A DNA stretch of 63,975 nucleotides from assembly GCA_050181295.1 (NCBI GenBank), contig JBFXDI010000004.1:1-63975 (forward strand). Direction: 5' to 3'. Under the pieces are notes generated by a model. It was given only the letters and a program-made list of their open reading frames with translations, did not search any database and had not been told where the DNA came from. The translations under genes and the position numbers were made by a program. The DNA comes from JBFXDI01 sp050181295. GTDB taxonomy: Bacteria; Pseudomonadota; Alphaproteobacteria; Rhizobiales; Aestuariivirgaceae. Below, one piece after another: positions 1 through 10,854 of this stretch. Every line of letters begins with the position of its first letter. Within the stretch, counting starts at the first letter, position 1.

Positions 1-105
1 CGACTTGGTGATGTTGTTCAGAACCGCCTCGACCGCCTCGCCCGCATCGTTCTTTGAGAGATTGGCATCGGCCGCCACCGCGGCGATCAGTTCGTTCTTG
101 GTCAT
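1..105 (-). CDS. hupB: HU-family DNA-binding protein, N-terminal 35 residues (partial)
   Basis: The reverse strand starts MTKNELIAAVA and stays open to the window edge, so only the first 35 residues are present. The sequence matches the helical N-terminal half of HU, the nucleoid protein that bends DNA as a dimer. The DNA-binding beta arm and C terminus lie outside the window. An AAGGA ribosome-binding site sits about 10 nt before the ATG. Its position directly downstream of lon and in the same direction is the usual alphaproteobacterial order clpP-clpX-lon-hupB, which supports the call. IHF is the main alternative, but the first residues and the context favour HU. Confidence 0.85.
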   Translation of the reverse strand, partial: MTKNELIAAVAADANLSKNDAGEAVEAVLNNITKS

Positions 106-264
106 TCCCCGATATCCTTTCGAAATTTGGGTTGAAACAGCCGCACTCGCTACTGCCGCCGGGAATGCTCAGGGAAAGATGCCGCAAAAAGCAAGGGGTT
201 CTGCGAGGAACCGAGGAATGTCCTGCCTTTTCACACCTTTAGCCTGTTGGTTCCGGAGGCGGCG

Positions 265-296
265 GGGCGGCGGAAATCCTAGGATTTCCGCCGCCC
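265..296. terminator. Perfect 32-bp palindrome between lon and hupB
   Basis: A perfect 32-nt palindrome centred between 280 and 281 (core CCTAGG, GC-rich outer arms GGGCGGCGG/CCGCCGCCC). It lies 55 nt downstream of the lon stop. There is no T-run on either side, so it may act as an RNA-stabilising or weakly terminating hairpin for lon, or be a dispersed extragenic palindrome. The rest of the 106-350 gap shows only the hupB ribosome-binding site. Confidence 0.45.
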
Positions 297-350
297 GCTG
301 TTGATTCGCCCCGAATCTCTTCGATTCGGAAAGCGCCAGTTTGCCGCCGT

Positions 351-2774
<2,424 letters not shown>

Positions 2775-2902
2775 TTGGCTTTTTGTTCCTTTCACTGGGC
2801 CCCCTGTAGCGGCAGGCCAAGGCCGACGCTGCCTTCGGGTTACAGCGCCCTTTGCAGGCTTGCAGGTCGGATGCTGAAGCGAACGTCGGGACTCGATGCC
2901 AA

Positions 2903-2931
2903 AAATGGCCGTCCCCCGAGGCAAATTCAAG
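2903..2931 (-). promoter_or_regulatory. RpoH (sigma-32)-type promoter of lon
   Basis: On the reverse strand CTTGAA (2926-2931) is separated by exactly 17 nt from CCATTT (2903-2908). The alphaproteobacterial RpoH consensus is close to CTTGAA-N16/17-CCATNT. It would give a leader of about 120 nt before the lon ATG at 2774. The 325-bp gap 2775-3099 otherwise holds only the clpX terminator. Heat-shock control of lon is the established pattern; use of this site is inferred. Confidence 0.6.
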
Positions 2932-3050
2932 GCCTCGGGCAGCGCTTTCCCCCGCCCAGGCCATGCGCGCGGCGTGCATCTGGGCTCAAATCAATCCGGA
3001 TGCGTGAACGTGATCGATTCCAACGCGTTACGCGCGCCTCTTCGGGCACG

Positions 3051-3083
3051 AAAAAGCCCCCGACACGGCGTGCGGGGGCTTTT
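3051..3083 (-). terminator. Rho-independent terminator of clpX
   Basis: An 11-bp stem AAAAGCCCCCG (3052-3062) / CGGGGGCTTTT (3073-3083) with a partly paired loop, 16 nt after the clpX stop. It is followed on the reverse strand by a run of five T (A3051-3055 on the plus strand). This is a textbook intrinsic terminator and means lon has its own promoter. Confidence 0.85.
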
Positions 3084-3099
3084 GAGTCGCTAGAGCCGG

Positions 3100-4392
3100 T
3101 CAGGCTGAGGCGGAATTCCCGGCCTTGGACTTGATCGGACCCGTGGTCTCCGCGCGGTCGGCATAGATCAGGAGCGGCTTGGCATCCTGCTCCACGACCT
3201 CCTTGGAGATCACCACCTCCTCGACCCCGTTCATGCCGGGCAGATCGAACATGGTCTCCAGCAGGATCGACTCCATGATCGAGCGCAGGCCGCGGGCGCC
3301 GGTCTTGCGGTCGATGGCCTTGCGGGAGATGCTCTTCAGCGCCTCCTCGGGGATGGTGAGACGGATGTCCTCCATCTCGAACAGCCGCTGATACTGCTTG
3401 ACCAGGGCGTTCTTCGGCTCGACCAGGATCTGCATGAGCGCCTTCTCGTCGAGATCCTCGAGCGTGGCGATGACCGGCAGACGGCCGACGAATTCCGGAA
3501 TGAGCCCGAACCTGAGCAGATCCTCGGGCTCGAGAGCGCGCAGGATCTCGCCCGTGCGGCGGTCGTCCAGAGACTTGACCTCGGCACCGAAGCCTATCCC
3601 CGAGCCCTTGCCGCGCCCGGCAATGATCTTCTCGAGGCCGGAGAAGGCGCCGCCGCAGATGAAGAGGATGTTCGTCGTGTCGACCTGCAGGAATTCCTGC
3701 TGCGGATGCTTGCGGCCGCCCTGGGGCGGGACGGAAGCGACCGTGCCCTCCATGATCTTGAGGAGCGCCTGCTGCACGCCTTCACCGGACACGTCCCTCG
3801 TGATCGAGGGATTGTCGGACTTGCGGGAGATCTTGTCGACCTCGTCGATATAGACGATGCCGCGCTGCGCCCGCTCGACGTTGTAGTCGGCCGCCTGCAG
3901 CAACTTGAGGATGATATTCTCCACGTCCTCGCCGACATAGCCGGCTTCCGTGAGGGTCGTGGCGTCCGCCATGGTGAAAGGCACGTCGAGAATGCGGGCG
4001 AGCGTCTGGGCGAGCAGCGTCTTGCCGCAACCCGTCGGTCCCACGAGCAGAATGTTCGACTTCGCCAGCTCGACGTCGTTGTTCTTGGCCGCGTGGTTGA
4101 GGCGCTTGTAATGGTTGTGGACCGCCACCGAGAGCACGCGCTTGGCGTGGTCCTGGCCGATCACGTAGTCGTCGAGAACCTTGCAGATCTCGCGCGGCGT
4201 GGGCACGCCGTCGCGCGATTTCACCAGCGAGGACTTGTTCTCCTCGCGGATGATGTCCATGCACAGCTCGACGCACTCATCGCAAATGAACACCGTCGGG
4301 CCGGCAATGAGCTTCCTCACCTCATGCTGGCTTTTGCCGCAAAAGGAGCAGTAGAGCGTATTCTTACTGTCGCTCCCACTCGCCTTGCTCAT
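3100..4392 (-). CDS. clpX: ATP-dependent Clp protease ATP-binding subunit ClpX
   Basis: A 430-aa AAA+ unfoldase that recognises tagged substrates and threads them into ClpP. An N-terminal zinc-binding domain carries Cys15, Cys18, Cys37 and Cys40. The AAA+ module has Walker A GPTGCGKT, the GYVG pore loop, Walker B VYIDEVDK and the RKH-type loop (GGRKHPQQ). The ClpP-contact IGF loop reads GIGFGAEV. The start at 4392 is supported by an AGGAGG ribosome-binding site 5 nt upstream. The gene lies between clpP and lon in the same direction, with its own downstream terminator. Confidence 0.97.
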   Translation of the reverse strand: MSKASGSDSKNTLYCSFCGKSQHEVRKLIAGPTVFICDECVELCMDIIREENKSSLVKSRDGVPTPREICKVLDDYVIGQDHAKRVLSVAVHNHYKRLNHAAKNNDVELAKSNILLVGPTGCGKTLLAQTLARILDVPFTMADATTLTEAGYVGEDVENIILKLLQAADYNVERAQRGIVYIDEVDKISRKSDNPSITRDVSGEGVQQALLKIMEGTVASVPPQGGRKHPQQEFLQVDTTNILFICGGAFSGLEKIIAGRGKGSGIGFGAEVKSLDDRRTGEILRALEPEDLLRFGLIPEFVGRLPVIATLEDLDEKALMQILVEPKNALVKQYQRLFEMEDIRLTIPEEALKSISRKAIDRKTGARGLRSIMESILLETMFDLPGMNGVEEVVISKEVVEQDAKPLLIYADRAETTGPIKSKAGNSASA

Positions 4393-4573
4393 CGGTCCTC
4401 CTAGGTCTCCGGAACCTGGGGCTCAAACCCGCACTGGGTCTTCACCGACAGGGATCGCCACGCCCATGCACCAAACAGGCCACCGATCCTTCGGCGACGT
4501 CATCTGAGCATGCGTGGCGATAGTTAAGCAACAATTGATTGGTCGCACCGAAAAACCGGCCCAAAAGCTGGCC

Positions 4574-5203
4574 TCACTTGGCCTCCGCCGGAACAGGTCG
4601 CTTGTCGATCACCTTGTCGACAAGTCCGAACTCCTTGGCGCCTTCCGCCGTCAGGAAGGTGTCGCGCTCGAGCGCCTTTTCGATCGCGTCGAGCGGCTGT
4701 CCCGTATGCTTCACGTAAACCTGGTTCAGCCGGTGCCGAATCTCCAGGATTTCCCTGGCATGGCGCTCGATATCCGAGGCCTGTCCCTGAAAGCCGCCGG
4801 AGGGTTGGTGGACCATCACCCGGGCGTGCGAGAGGGCAAAACGCATATCCTTCTCCCCTGCGCAAAGAAGGAGCGAGCCCATCGAGGCCGCCTGGCCGAT
4901 CACCGTGGTGGAAACCGGCGGGCGGATGAACTGCATGGTGTCGTAAATCGCAAGTCCCGATGTCACAACCCCGCCGGGGGAGTTGATATACATCGAGATT
5001 TCCTTCTTGGGGTTGTCCGCCTCGAGGAACAGCAACTGGGCCACGACCAGCGTGGCCACCTCGTCCTGGATCGGCCCCGTCACGAAAACAATCCGCTCCT
5101 TCAGGAGGCGCGAGAAGATGTCGTAGCGATAGGACCCCCTGGCCGTCGTTTCCTCAACGGAAGGAATGACGAAACTGCTGAGGGCGGAAACGGGATCGCG
5201 CAT
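4574..5203 (-). CDS. clpP: ATP-dependent Clp protease proteolytic subunit ClpP
   Basis: A 209-aa ClpP peptidase that assembles into a double heptamer and pairs with ClpX. The catalytic triad is visible as Ser107 (GQAASMGS), His132 (MVHQPSGG) and Asp181 (ERDTFL), each ten residues later than mature E. coli ClpP. The frame has an ATG 12 codons further upstream, but I start at 5203 (MRDPVSAL) because AGGAA lies about 6 nt before it and the upstream ATG has no ribosome-binding site. A 181-bp gap to clpX shows no clear promoter by eye, so clpP and clpX may be partly co-transcribed. Confidence 0.96.
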   Translation of the reverse strand: MRDPVSALSSFVIPSVEETTARGSYRYDIFSRLLKERIVFVTGPIQDEVATLVVAQLLFLEADNPKKEISMYINSPGGVVTSGLAIYDTMQFIRPPVSTTVIGQAASMGSLLLCAGEKDMRFALSHARVMVHQPSGGFQGQASDIERHAREILEIRHRLNQVYVKHTGQPLDAIEKALERDTFLTAEGAKEFGLVDKVIDKRPVPAEAK

Positions 5204-5418
5204 GGGTTTTCCTGAAGAAGCCTGCTGCCGAGCCGGCATGGTTGCTCATGTGGTCGGCCAACGATTCGGCCCGACCAAGCCCATACATAGGTTATGGAGG
5301 GCAGGATCGGAAGGGGGCTTGCCGCCTGTCCCCTGGCTCCCACCGGCCCAGAAATCACGATCCGATGAGCCCCGGCTGAAATCGCCCCGCGGCTGTCTGC
5401 CCGGTCGGCGGCAGCGCC

Positions 5419-6903
5419 TCAGCGGTGCTCGTGATCGTGGGAATGGCCGTGGTCGTGACCGTGGTGATGGTCGTGATCATGGTCATGGTCGTGATGGTGG
5501 TGCTCGTGGCCATGATCGTGGTGGTGGTCATGGGACGGGAGGAGCGGATCATCGTCCTCGCCCTCGACCGCCTTTTCGAGTTCCTCGCGAGAGACAGTCC
5601 GATCCGTCACCTTCGCTTGCGCCAGGATGTGGTCGACCACCTTCTGCTCGAAAATGGGCCCTCTGAGCTCCAGCGTCGCCTGCGGGTTCTTGCGGTAGAA
5701 CTGATAGACCTCCCGCTCCTGGCCCGGGAACTGCCGGGCCCGATCGACCAGCGCCCGCTCGAGCTCCTCCTCCGTCACGCCGATGGAGGCCTGCTCGCCC
5801 ACGGTGCCGAGCACGAGGCCCAGACGCACGCGGCGCTCCGCGATCTTGCGGTATTCCTCCCGTGCCTGCTCCTCGGTCTGGCCTTCCTGCTCGAAGGTCT
5901 GGTTCTGGCGCTGCATCTCGCGCGTAAGCTGGGCCCAGATCTGGTTGAACTCGGCATCGACCAGCTTTTCCGGCAGATCGAAGCTGTAGGCCTTGTCGAG
6001 CTGGTCGAGGACGTCCCGCTTGAGCTTCATCCGGCCCATGGCGGCGAGCTGGTCGCGATACTGCTGGCGCAGCATCTCCCTCAAGGCCGTGGCATCGTCG
6101 AAACCGACCCGCTTGGCAAAATCGTCATCGGACGCATCGGGCTTCGAAGCCTCGATCCGCGAAACATTGACGTCGAAGCGTGCCTTCTTTCCGGCGAGCG
6201 TCGGCACCTGATAGGCCTCGGGAAAGGTCGCATCGACCACCACGTCGTCGCCGGCACTGGCGCCGGCAAGCTGGTCCTCGAAACCCGGAATGAACGTGCC
6301 GGAGCCAAGCTCGATCTGGACGTCGCTTCCCTCTCCGCCTTCGAAGGGAACGCCGTCGATTGAGCCCTTGAACGAGATCGTCAGGCGATCGCCGGTCTCG
6401 GCCTTGGAGCCTTCGGCCTTCGGCTCGAACTGCTTGAAGCGCCCAGACAGGGACTTGAACTGCTCCTCGACCTTGCCCTCGTCGATCTCCGCCACCAGGC
6501 GCTCCACCTCGATCGCGGAAAATTCCTTGATCTCGACGGGCGGGACGACCTCGAAATTCATGGTGTAGGTGAGGTCGGACTTGCCGTCGATGACGTCGGT
6601 GACCTCGGATTCCGCCTCGGGAAGCGCCACTTCCGGCTGATAGGCGGGCTTGAGGTTCTTCTCCGCCAGCGCCTTGCGGCTGGAATCATCGACGGTCTTC
6701 TGGACGACTTCCGCCATCACGGACTTGCCGTAGAGCCGCCGCAGATGGCTCACCGGGACCTTCCCGGGCCGGAAGCCCGGAATACGGGCCGTTCCGGAAA
6801 GCTCGGTCAGGCGCTGGACGAGGCCCTGCTCCAGGTCGGCCGCCGGCACGACAACCTTCAACTGGCGCTTCAATCCCTCGTTGAGGGTTTCGGTCACTTG
6901 CAT
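5419..6903 (-). CDS. tig: Trigger factor with a His-rich C-terminal tail
   Basis: A 494-aa ribosome-associated chaperone and FKBP-type prolyl isomerase. The N-terminal ribosome-binding domain is residues 1 to about 140. The FKBP domain is about 150-245 (GDRLTISFKGSIDG; GSGTFIPGFEDQL). The helical C-terminal substrate cradle runs to about 450. I start at MQVTETLNEG (6903); the frame extends 42 codons upstream into the tRNA-Leu and those codons are not typical of the family. The odd part is the end: the last 37 residues contain 22 His interleaved with Asp, Gly and Glu, encoded at 5422-5532. Most trigger factors stop near 430-450 aa, so this tail is an added module, probably metal-binding. Confidence 0.95.
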   Translation of the reverse strand: MQVTETLNEGLKRQLKVVVPAADLEQGLVQRLTELSGTARIPGFRPGKVPVSHLRRLYGKSVMAEVVQKTVDDSSRKALAEKNLKPAYQPEVALPEAESEVTDVIDGKSDLTYTMNFEVVPPVEIKEFSAIEVERLVAEIDEGKVEEQFKSLSGRFKQFEPKAEGSKAETGDRLTISFKGSIDGVPFEGGEGSDVQIELGSGTFIPGFEDQLAGASAGDDVVVDATFPEAYQVPTLAGKKARFDVNVSRIEASKPDASDDDFAKRVGFDDATALREMLRQQYRDQLAAMGRMKLKRDVLDQLDKAYSFDLPEKLVDAEFNQIWAQLTREMQRQNQTFEQEGQTEEQAREEYRKIAERRVRLGLVLGTVGEQASIGVTEEELERALVDRARQFPGQEREVYQFYRKNPQATLELRGPIFEQKVVDHILAQAKVTDRTVSREELEKAVEGEDDDPLLPSHDHHHDHGHEHHHHDHDHDHDHHHGHDHGHSHDHEHR

Positions 6904-6986
6904 CACGGGCTTCAGGTCCTCATTCGCCAGACAAAACCTAAGGTGCGGCCGGGAGGCCGGATCTTTCGCTACGGCACGGGAAACGC

Positions 6987-7072
6987 TGGTGCGGGCGGAG
7001 GGACTTGAACCCCCACGGGACGAGCCCACAGGAACCTAAATCCTGCGTGTCTGCCAATTTCACCACGCCCGC
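6987..7072 (-). tRNA. tRNA-Leu (anticodon UAG)
   Basis: An 86-nt class II tRNA on the reverse strand. The acceptor stem GCGGGCG pairs with CGCCCGC, CCA is encoded, and a long variable arm is present. The anticodon stem CAGGA/UCCUG encloses loop UUUAGGU, giving anticodon UAG, which reads CUA (and other CUN) leucine codons. Confidence 0.95.
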
Positions 7073-7167
7073 GCGTCCGGCCCTGTCTGAACAGGGTCGG
7101 CCCGGGCCGTAAGTCGCGGGCCTCTATAGCAAAGCCGCTCGCGCCTTGCCAACGGCAAAGCGGAGGT

Positions 7168-7323
7168 TCAGCGCCGCGCGCCGAATTTCAGGACGAGAAG
7201 GAACGTCAGCAGGACGGCGGAGCCGAACGCGCCGGCCAGGATCACTTCGTGGGGAAGGTGTCCCCCGTAATAGACGTTGGTGGCGATCCAGCCGAGGCCG
7301 ATCATCGGAATAGCATAGGTCAT
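7168..7323 (-). CDS. Small putative membrane protein
   Basis: A 51-aa ORF (MTYAIPMIGLGW...) with two hydrophobic stretches, roughly residues 3-16 and 26-45, and a basic end (KFGARR). It may be a two-helix inner-membrane peptide. The frame extends upstream to a TTG at 7392, which would add 23 unremarkable residues and place the start 3 nt after the nnr stop. No ribosome-binding site clearly decides between the starts. I do not recognise a family. The hydrophobic pattern argues for a real gene, but a chance frame cannot be excluded. Confidence 0.4.
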   Translation of the reverse strand: MTYAIPMIGLGWIATNVYYGGHLPHEVILAGAFGSAVLLTFLLVLKFGARR

Positions 7324-7395
7324 GTGTGCCGCCAGGGTGCCGTTGCGAGACAGTCCGGCGCACCCGCGCCAGGACTCCCGATCCTGGAGCAAGAC

Positions 7396-8892
7396 TCACG
7401 CCAAGAGGCGGGCAAGGACTGGCGGCAGCAGCCCCGGCAGGTCCTCGGCGATGAGGCCCGGCCCGAAGGCCGACGCCGCCTCGCCATGCATCCACACCGC
7501 CGCCGAGGCGGCCTCGAAGGCCGGCATGTGCTGGGCAAGGAGGCCGAGGACGAAGCCTGCCAGGACGTCCCCGGAGCCGGCGGTCGCGAGCCAGGGCGGG
7601 GCATTGGCGGCAATCGAGGCGCGGCCGTCGGGCGAGGCCACGACGGTGTCCGGTCCTTTCAGGATCACGGTCGCCTCCATGTCGACGGCGGCAGCGCGGC
7701 AGCGCTCTATCCTGGATTCCGCTCCTTTCCCCAAATACCTGAAAAGGCGCGAGAACTCTCCTTCGTGGGGTGTCAGGACCACGGAGCGGTCCGCACGGCC
7801 GCCGATGGCCGCGCGCAGATCGCCGGGCGCGTCGGCGAAGGTGGTGAGCGCATCCGCATCGAGCACGGTCGCGGCGCCCGAGGCCATGCAAACGGCTGCC
7901 CTCGCCCGTGTCTCGGGGCCGATGCCGCAGCCCGGTCCGATCAGCACCGCCGACATCCGCCGATCGGCCAGGAGCCTTTCCAGATCGGCAGCAGACGCCG
8001 TTTCCCTGAGCATCACCGCCGTCAGGTGCGCCGCATGTACCGGCAACGCCTCGGCCGGGCTCGCGACGGTCACGAGGCCGGCGCCCGCCCGCAAGGCCGC
8101 CAGCGCGGAAAGCCTGATGGCGCCCGTGGACCAGGCGGGCCCGGAGACGGCGACGGCGTGGCCATGCCGGTACTTGTGAGACTGGAGGGTGCGGCGCGGT
8201 AACTGCGTCCGCCACAGAGCCGGAAGGTTCTCGAAGGTCGCCGGAGCGACGCCGGCCACGGTTTCGTCCGTGATGCCGATATCGGCGACCAGCACCTCGC
8301 CGCTGTGAACACGGCCGGGCAGAAGCCGGTGGCCGGGCTTCGGGCGAACGAAGGTCACCGTGGCTTTCGCCCGCACCGCGACCCCCCTCACCTGCCCCGT
8401 CGCTCCGTCGATGCCGGTCGGCATGTCCACAGCCATCACCGGCAGGCCGGATGCGTTCACGGCCTCGACCAACACTGCGAGTTCCCCGGAAACGTCACGG
8501 GACAGCCCGGCGCCGAGGAGCGCGTCCACGACAAGTTCCTGCCCTGCGAGAAGCGCGACGTCGGCCTTGTGAAGGTCTTCCCCCCAGTCAGCGGCCAGTT
8601 CGGCGATCTCGCCCTTCAGCGCCGTCCTGGCGCCTGCCAGAGCCGCTGTCACGGGCCATCCCCTGCCCACCAGCTCACGGGCGGCGACCAATCCATCGGC
8701 GCCATTGTTGCCGCTGCCGCAGAGAACGAGGATGGGCTTGCGCTCGTATCGCTGCGCTATCGCCTCGGCAACGGCCCTCCCTGCCCGCTCGATCAGCGTG
8801 CGCTCCGAGGTGCCGGCCGCGATCGTCAGCCGGTCGGCCTCGGCCATTTCCTGTGGGGTCAGTAGCGCGCAGTCGGCCGTCTGCGATGCCAT
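7396..8892 (-). CDS. nnrE-nnrD: Bifunctional NAD(P)H-hydrate epimerase / ADP-dependent NAD(P)H-hydrate dehydratase
   Basis: A 498-aa metabolite-repair enzyme. The N-terminal YjeF_N domain (about 1-210, with GSGNNGADG at 59-67) epimerises damaged NAD(P)H hydrate. The C-terminal ribokinase-like domain (about 225-498) dehydrates it with ADP. In the latter, GPGCGIGP, LTPHEGEF and the catalytic-Asp motif TAGSGDVLAG are visible. Length and domain order match the fused bacterial enzyme (formerly YjeF). It follows the ABC-transporter ATPase gene by 17 nt on the same strand, so it may be read with that operon. A functional link is not obvious. Confidence 0.93.
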   Translation of the reverse strand: MASQTADCALLTPQEMAEADRLTIAAGTSERTLIERAGRAVAEAIAQRYERKPILVLCGSGNNGADGLVAARELVGRGWPVTAALAGARTALKGEIAELAADWGEDLHKADVALLAGQELVVDALLGAGLSRDVSGELAVLVEAVNASGLPVMAVDMPTGIDGATGQVRGVAVRAKATVTFVRPKPGHRLLPGRVHSGEVLVADIGITDETVAGVAPATFENLPALWRTQLPRRTLQSHKYRHGHAVAVSGPAWSTGAIRLSALAALRAGAGLVTVASPAEALPVHAAHLTAVMLRETASAADLERLLADRRMSAVLIGPGCGIGPETRARAAVCMASGAATVLDADALTTFADAPGDLRAAIGGRADRSVVLTPHEGEFSRLFRYLGKGAESRIERCRAAAVDMEATVILKGPDTVVASPDGRASIAANAPPWLATAGSGDVLAGFVLGLLAQHMPAFEAASAAVWMHGEAASAFGPGLIAEDLPGLLPPVLARLLA

Positions 8893-8909
8893 GTCCGTCT
8901 CCCCGTGCC

Positions 8910-9878
8910 TCAGCGCGGGTTATGGCACGCGAAGCGATGGTCGGGAACGTGCTCGATCAGGAGCGGACGCTCCACCGGGCACGGGTCGATCCGGAACGGG
9001 CAGCGGGGATGGAACTCGCAGCCTGAGGGCCGGTTCAGGAGGCTCGGCACCTCGCCCGAGATCTCCAGCCGCTCCACCCGCGCATCCGGGTCGGGCTCCG
9101 GATTGGCCGAGAGCAGCGCCAGCGAATAGGGATGGCGCGGATGCTCGAAGATGCGGTCGGTCGGCCCCTCCTCCACCAGGCGGCCAAGATACATGATCGC
9201 CATGCGGTGAGCGATGTGGCGGACGACATTCAGGTTATGGGTGATGATGAGGATGGCGATCCCCAGCCGCTCCTGCAGCTCGTTCAGGAGGTTCAGCACC
9301 TCCCCCTGCACCGACACGTCGAGGCCGGCCGTCGGCTCGTCCGCGATCACGAGCCTCGGCTCAAGCGCCAGCGCCCTGGCGACGCCGATGCGGCGCGCCT
9401 GCCCGCCCGAGAGCTGGTGCGGATAGCGCGCGGCAAAGGAGGCCGGCAGCCCCACCAGATCGAGGAGGCGGCGGACCTCCGCGTCGATGCTCTTGTCCGT
9501 GCCCTGCACTCTCATCGGTTCGGCAAGGATGGTTCGCACGCTGTGGCGCGGGCTCAGCGAGCCGACCGGGTCCTGGAACATCATCGCCATGTGCCGGCGG
9601 ATCGGCTGCATGCGGGAATCCGACAGTCCGCGTATCTCCTCGCCGTCGAAGCGGATCGAGCCTTCATCCGCCTTCACGAGGCCGTTGATGGCGCGCGCGA
9701 GCGTGGTCTTGCCGCAGCCCGACTCGCCGACGAGCGCATAGGTTTCGCCGGCCTTCAGGGAAAACGACACGCCCGCCACCGCCTCGATGCTAGACGGCCC
9801 ATCCCGCAGCGCCGACAGCAGACGGCTGCCGGCGGGAAAGCGGACATGGATGTCGCTGACCTCGAGAAGCGCGCTCAT
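8910..9878 (-). CDS. Oligopeptide/dipeptide-type ABC transporter ATP-binding protein (OppF/DppF-like)
   Basis: A 322-aa second ATPase of a peptide/nickel-family importer. Walker A is GESGCGKTT, the signature reads LSGGQARRIG, Walker B is LVIADEPT and the H-loop is ITHN. The C-terminal oligo_HPY region contains the cysteine cluster GCEFHPRCPF...PC typical of OppD/OppF ATPases. Its ATG overlaps the TGA of the upstream ATPase by 4 nt, so the two are translationally coupled. It is the last transporter gene of the operon starting at 14301. The substrate cannot be told from the ATPase. Confidence 0.92.
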   Translation of the reverse strand: MSALLEVSDIHVRFPAGSRLLSALRDGPSSIEAVAGVSFSLKAGETYALVGESGCGKTTLARAINGLVKADEGSIRFDGEEIRGLSDSRMQPIRRHMAMMFQDPVGSLSPRHSVRTILAEPMRVQGTDKSIDAEVRRLLDLVGLPASFAARYPHQLSGGQARRIGVARALALEPRLVIADEPTAGLDVSVQGEVLNLLNELQERLGIAILIITHNLNVVRHIAHRMAIMYLGRLVEEGPTDRIFEHPRHPYSLALLSANPEPDPDARVERLEISGEVPSLLNRPSGCEFHPRCPFRIDPCPVERPLLIEHVPDHRFACHNPR

Positions 9879-10852
9879 GCGGCCGTGCCCACGAGATGGC
9901 AGGCAGCAAGATGCCGGCCGCCGACGAGGCGTTCGGCCGGCCGCTCGACGATGCAGCGGTCGAAGGCTTTGGGACAGCGGGGCCGGAAGATGCAGCCCTC
10001 GGGCAGCGCGATGAGATTGGGGATCTCGCCCGGCACGGTCGGGAGCCGGCGGGTGCGCTCGCGGATGCGGGCCGGATCGCACTCCAGGAGTTTTTGCGTA
10101 TAGGGATGGCTTGCGTGGTGGAAGATGTCGCGCACGCTGCCGCGCTCGGCCACCTCGCCGGCATACATGACGACGACGCTCTCGCAGAGCTCCGCGATGA
10201 CGCCGAGATGGTGCGAGATGAACAGGATGGCGCAGCCGATGTCGCGCTGGAGCTCCTTGAGCAGGTGGATGACCTGCACCTCGAGCGTCGCATCGAGCGC
10301 CGTCGTCGGCTCGTCGGCAATGAGCAGATCGGGTTCCTGCATGAGCGCCATGGCGATGGAGATGCGCTGGCGCATGCCGCCGGAGAACTGGTGCGGATAC
10401 TGCCGCAGGCGGCGTTCGGGATCGGGAATCTTGACCTTCGCCAGCATTTCGGCGGCGCGCGCCAGCTTTTCCGCCCGGCTGCGGCCCGAACGGTACTGGA
10501 TGTTGGTCATCTGGGCGCCGACCGAAAGCACCGGGTTGAGCGCCGTCATGGGATCCTGGAACACGACCGATATGCGCTGGCCGCGGAGCGTTCTCAGCCC
10601 CTCCTCGTCCATGTGAAGGAGATCCTGACCATCGAAGACGATGCGGCCGCCGACGACCTCGCCGTTCGCCGCCAGCAGGCCCAGGATGGCGTTGATGAGG
10701 GTAGACTTGCCGCATCCCGACTCCCCTACGAGGCCCACGATCTCGCCGCGGGGAATGTCCAGGCTCACATCGCGCAGCGCATGCAGCCGGCCGCCGGCGG
10801 TGCGGAAGTCAACCGACAGGTTCTCCACCCGCAGGATCGGGCCGTCCGCCAC
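9875..10852 (-). CDS. Oligopeptide/dipeptide-type ABC transporter ATP-binding protein (OppD/DppD-like)
   Basis: A 325-aa ATPase that partners the following one to power the permease pair. It shows Walker A GESGCGKST, signature FSGGMRQRIS, Walker B LLIADEPTTALD and the C-terminal PEGCIFRPRCP region. I start at the GTG at 10852 (ADGPILRVENL follows) because AAGGAGG lies about 7 nt upstream. A further in-frame GTG at 10858 is too close to that site, and the longer open frame overlaps the permease gene. The permease stop is 2 nt upstream and the next ATPase overlaps by 4 nt: a compact operon. Confidence 0.92.
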   Translation of the reverse strand: MADGPILRVENLSVDFRTAGGRLHALRDVSLDIPRGEIVGLVGESGCGKSTLINAILGLLAANGEVVGGRIVFDGQDLLHMDEEGLRTLRGQRISVVFQDPMTALNPVLSVGAQMTNIQYRSGRSRAEKLARAAEMLAKVKIPDPERRLRQYPHQFSGGMRQRISIAMALMQEPDLLIADEPTTALDATLEVQVIHLLKELQRDIGCAILFISHHLGVIAELCESVVVMYAGEVAERGSVRDIFHHASHPYTQKLLECDPARIRERTRRLPTVPGEIPNLIALPEGCIFRPRCPKAFDRCIVERPAERLVGGRHLAACHLVGTAA

Positions 10853-10854
10853 TC

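Noticed and set aside
5281..5313. Possible RpoH promoter before clpP (CTTCCG-N16-CCTATGT on the reverse strand)
   Set aside because: The -35 element deviates too much from CTTGAA to support the call, unlike the site before lon.
5422..5532. Simple-sequence repeat or CRISPR-like array near the end of tig
   Set aside because: The GTG/GTC/ATG alternation is the codon pattern of the His/Asp-rich tail, in frame and ending at the tig stop; there are no repeat-spacer units. No CRISPR array was seen anywhere.
8910..10715. A single 601-codon frame spanning both peptide-transporter ATPases
   Set aside because: Only its C-terminal 322 residues are a real ATPase. The upstream part is an out-of-frame reading of the neighbouring ATPase, which has its own complete frame.
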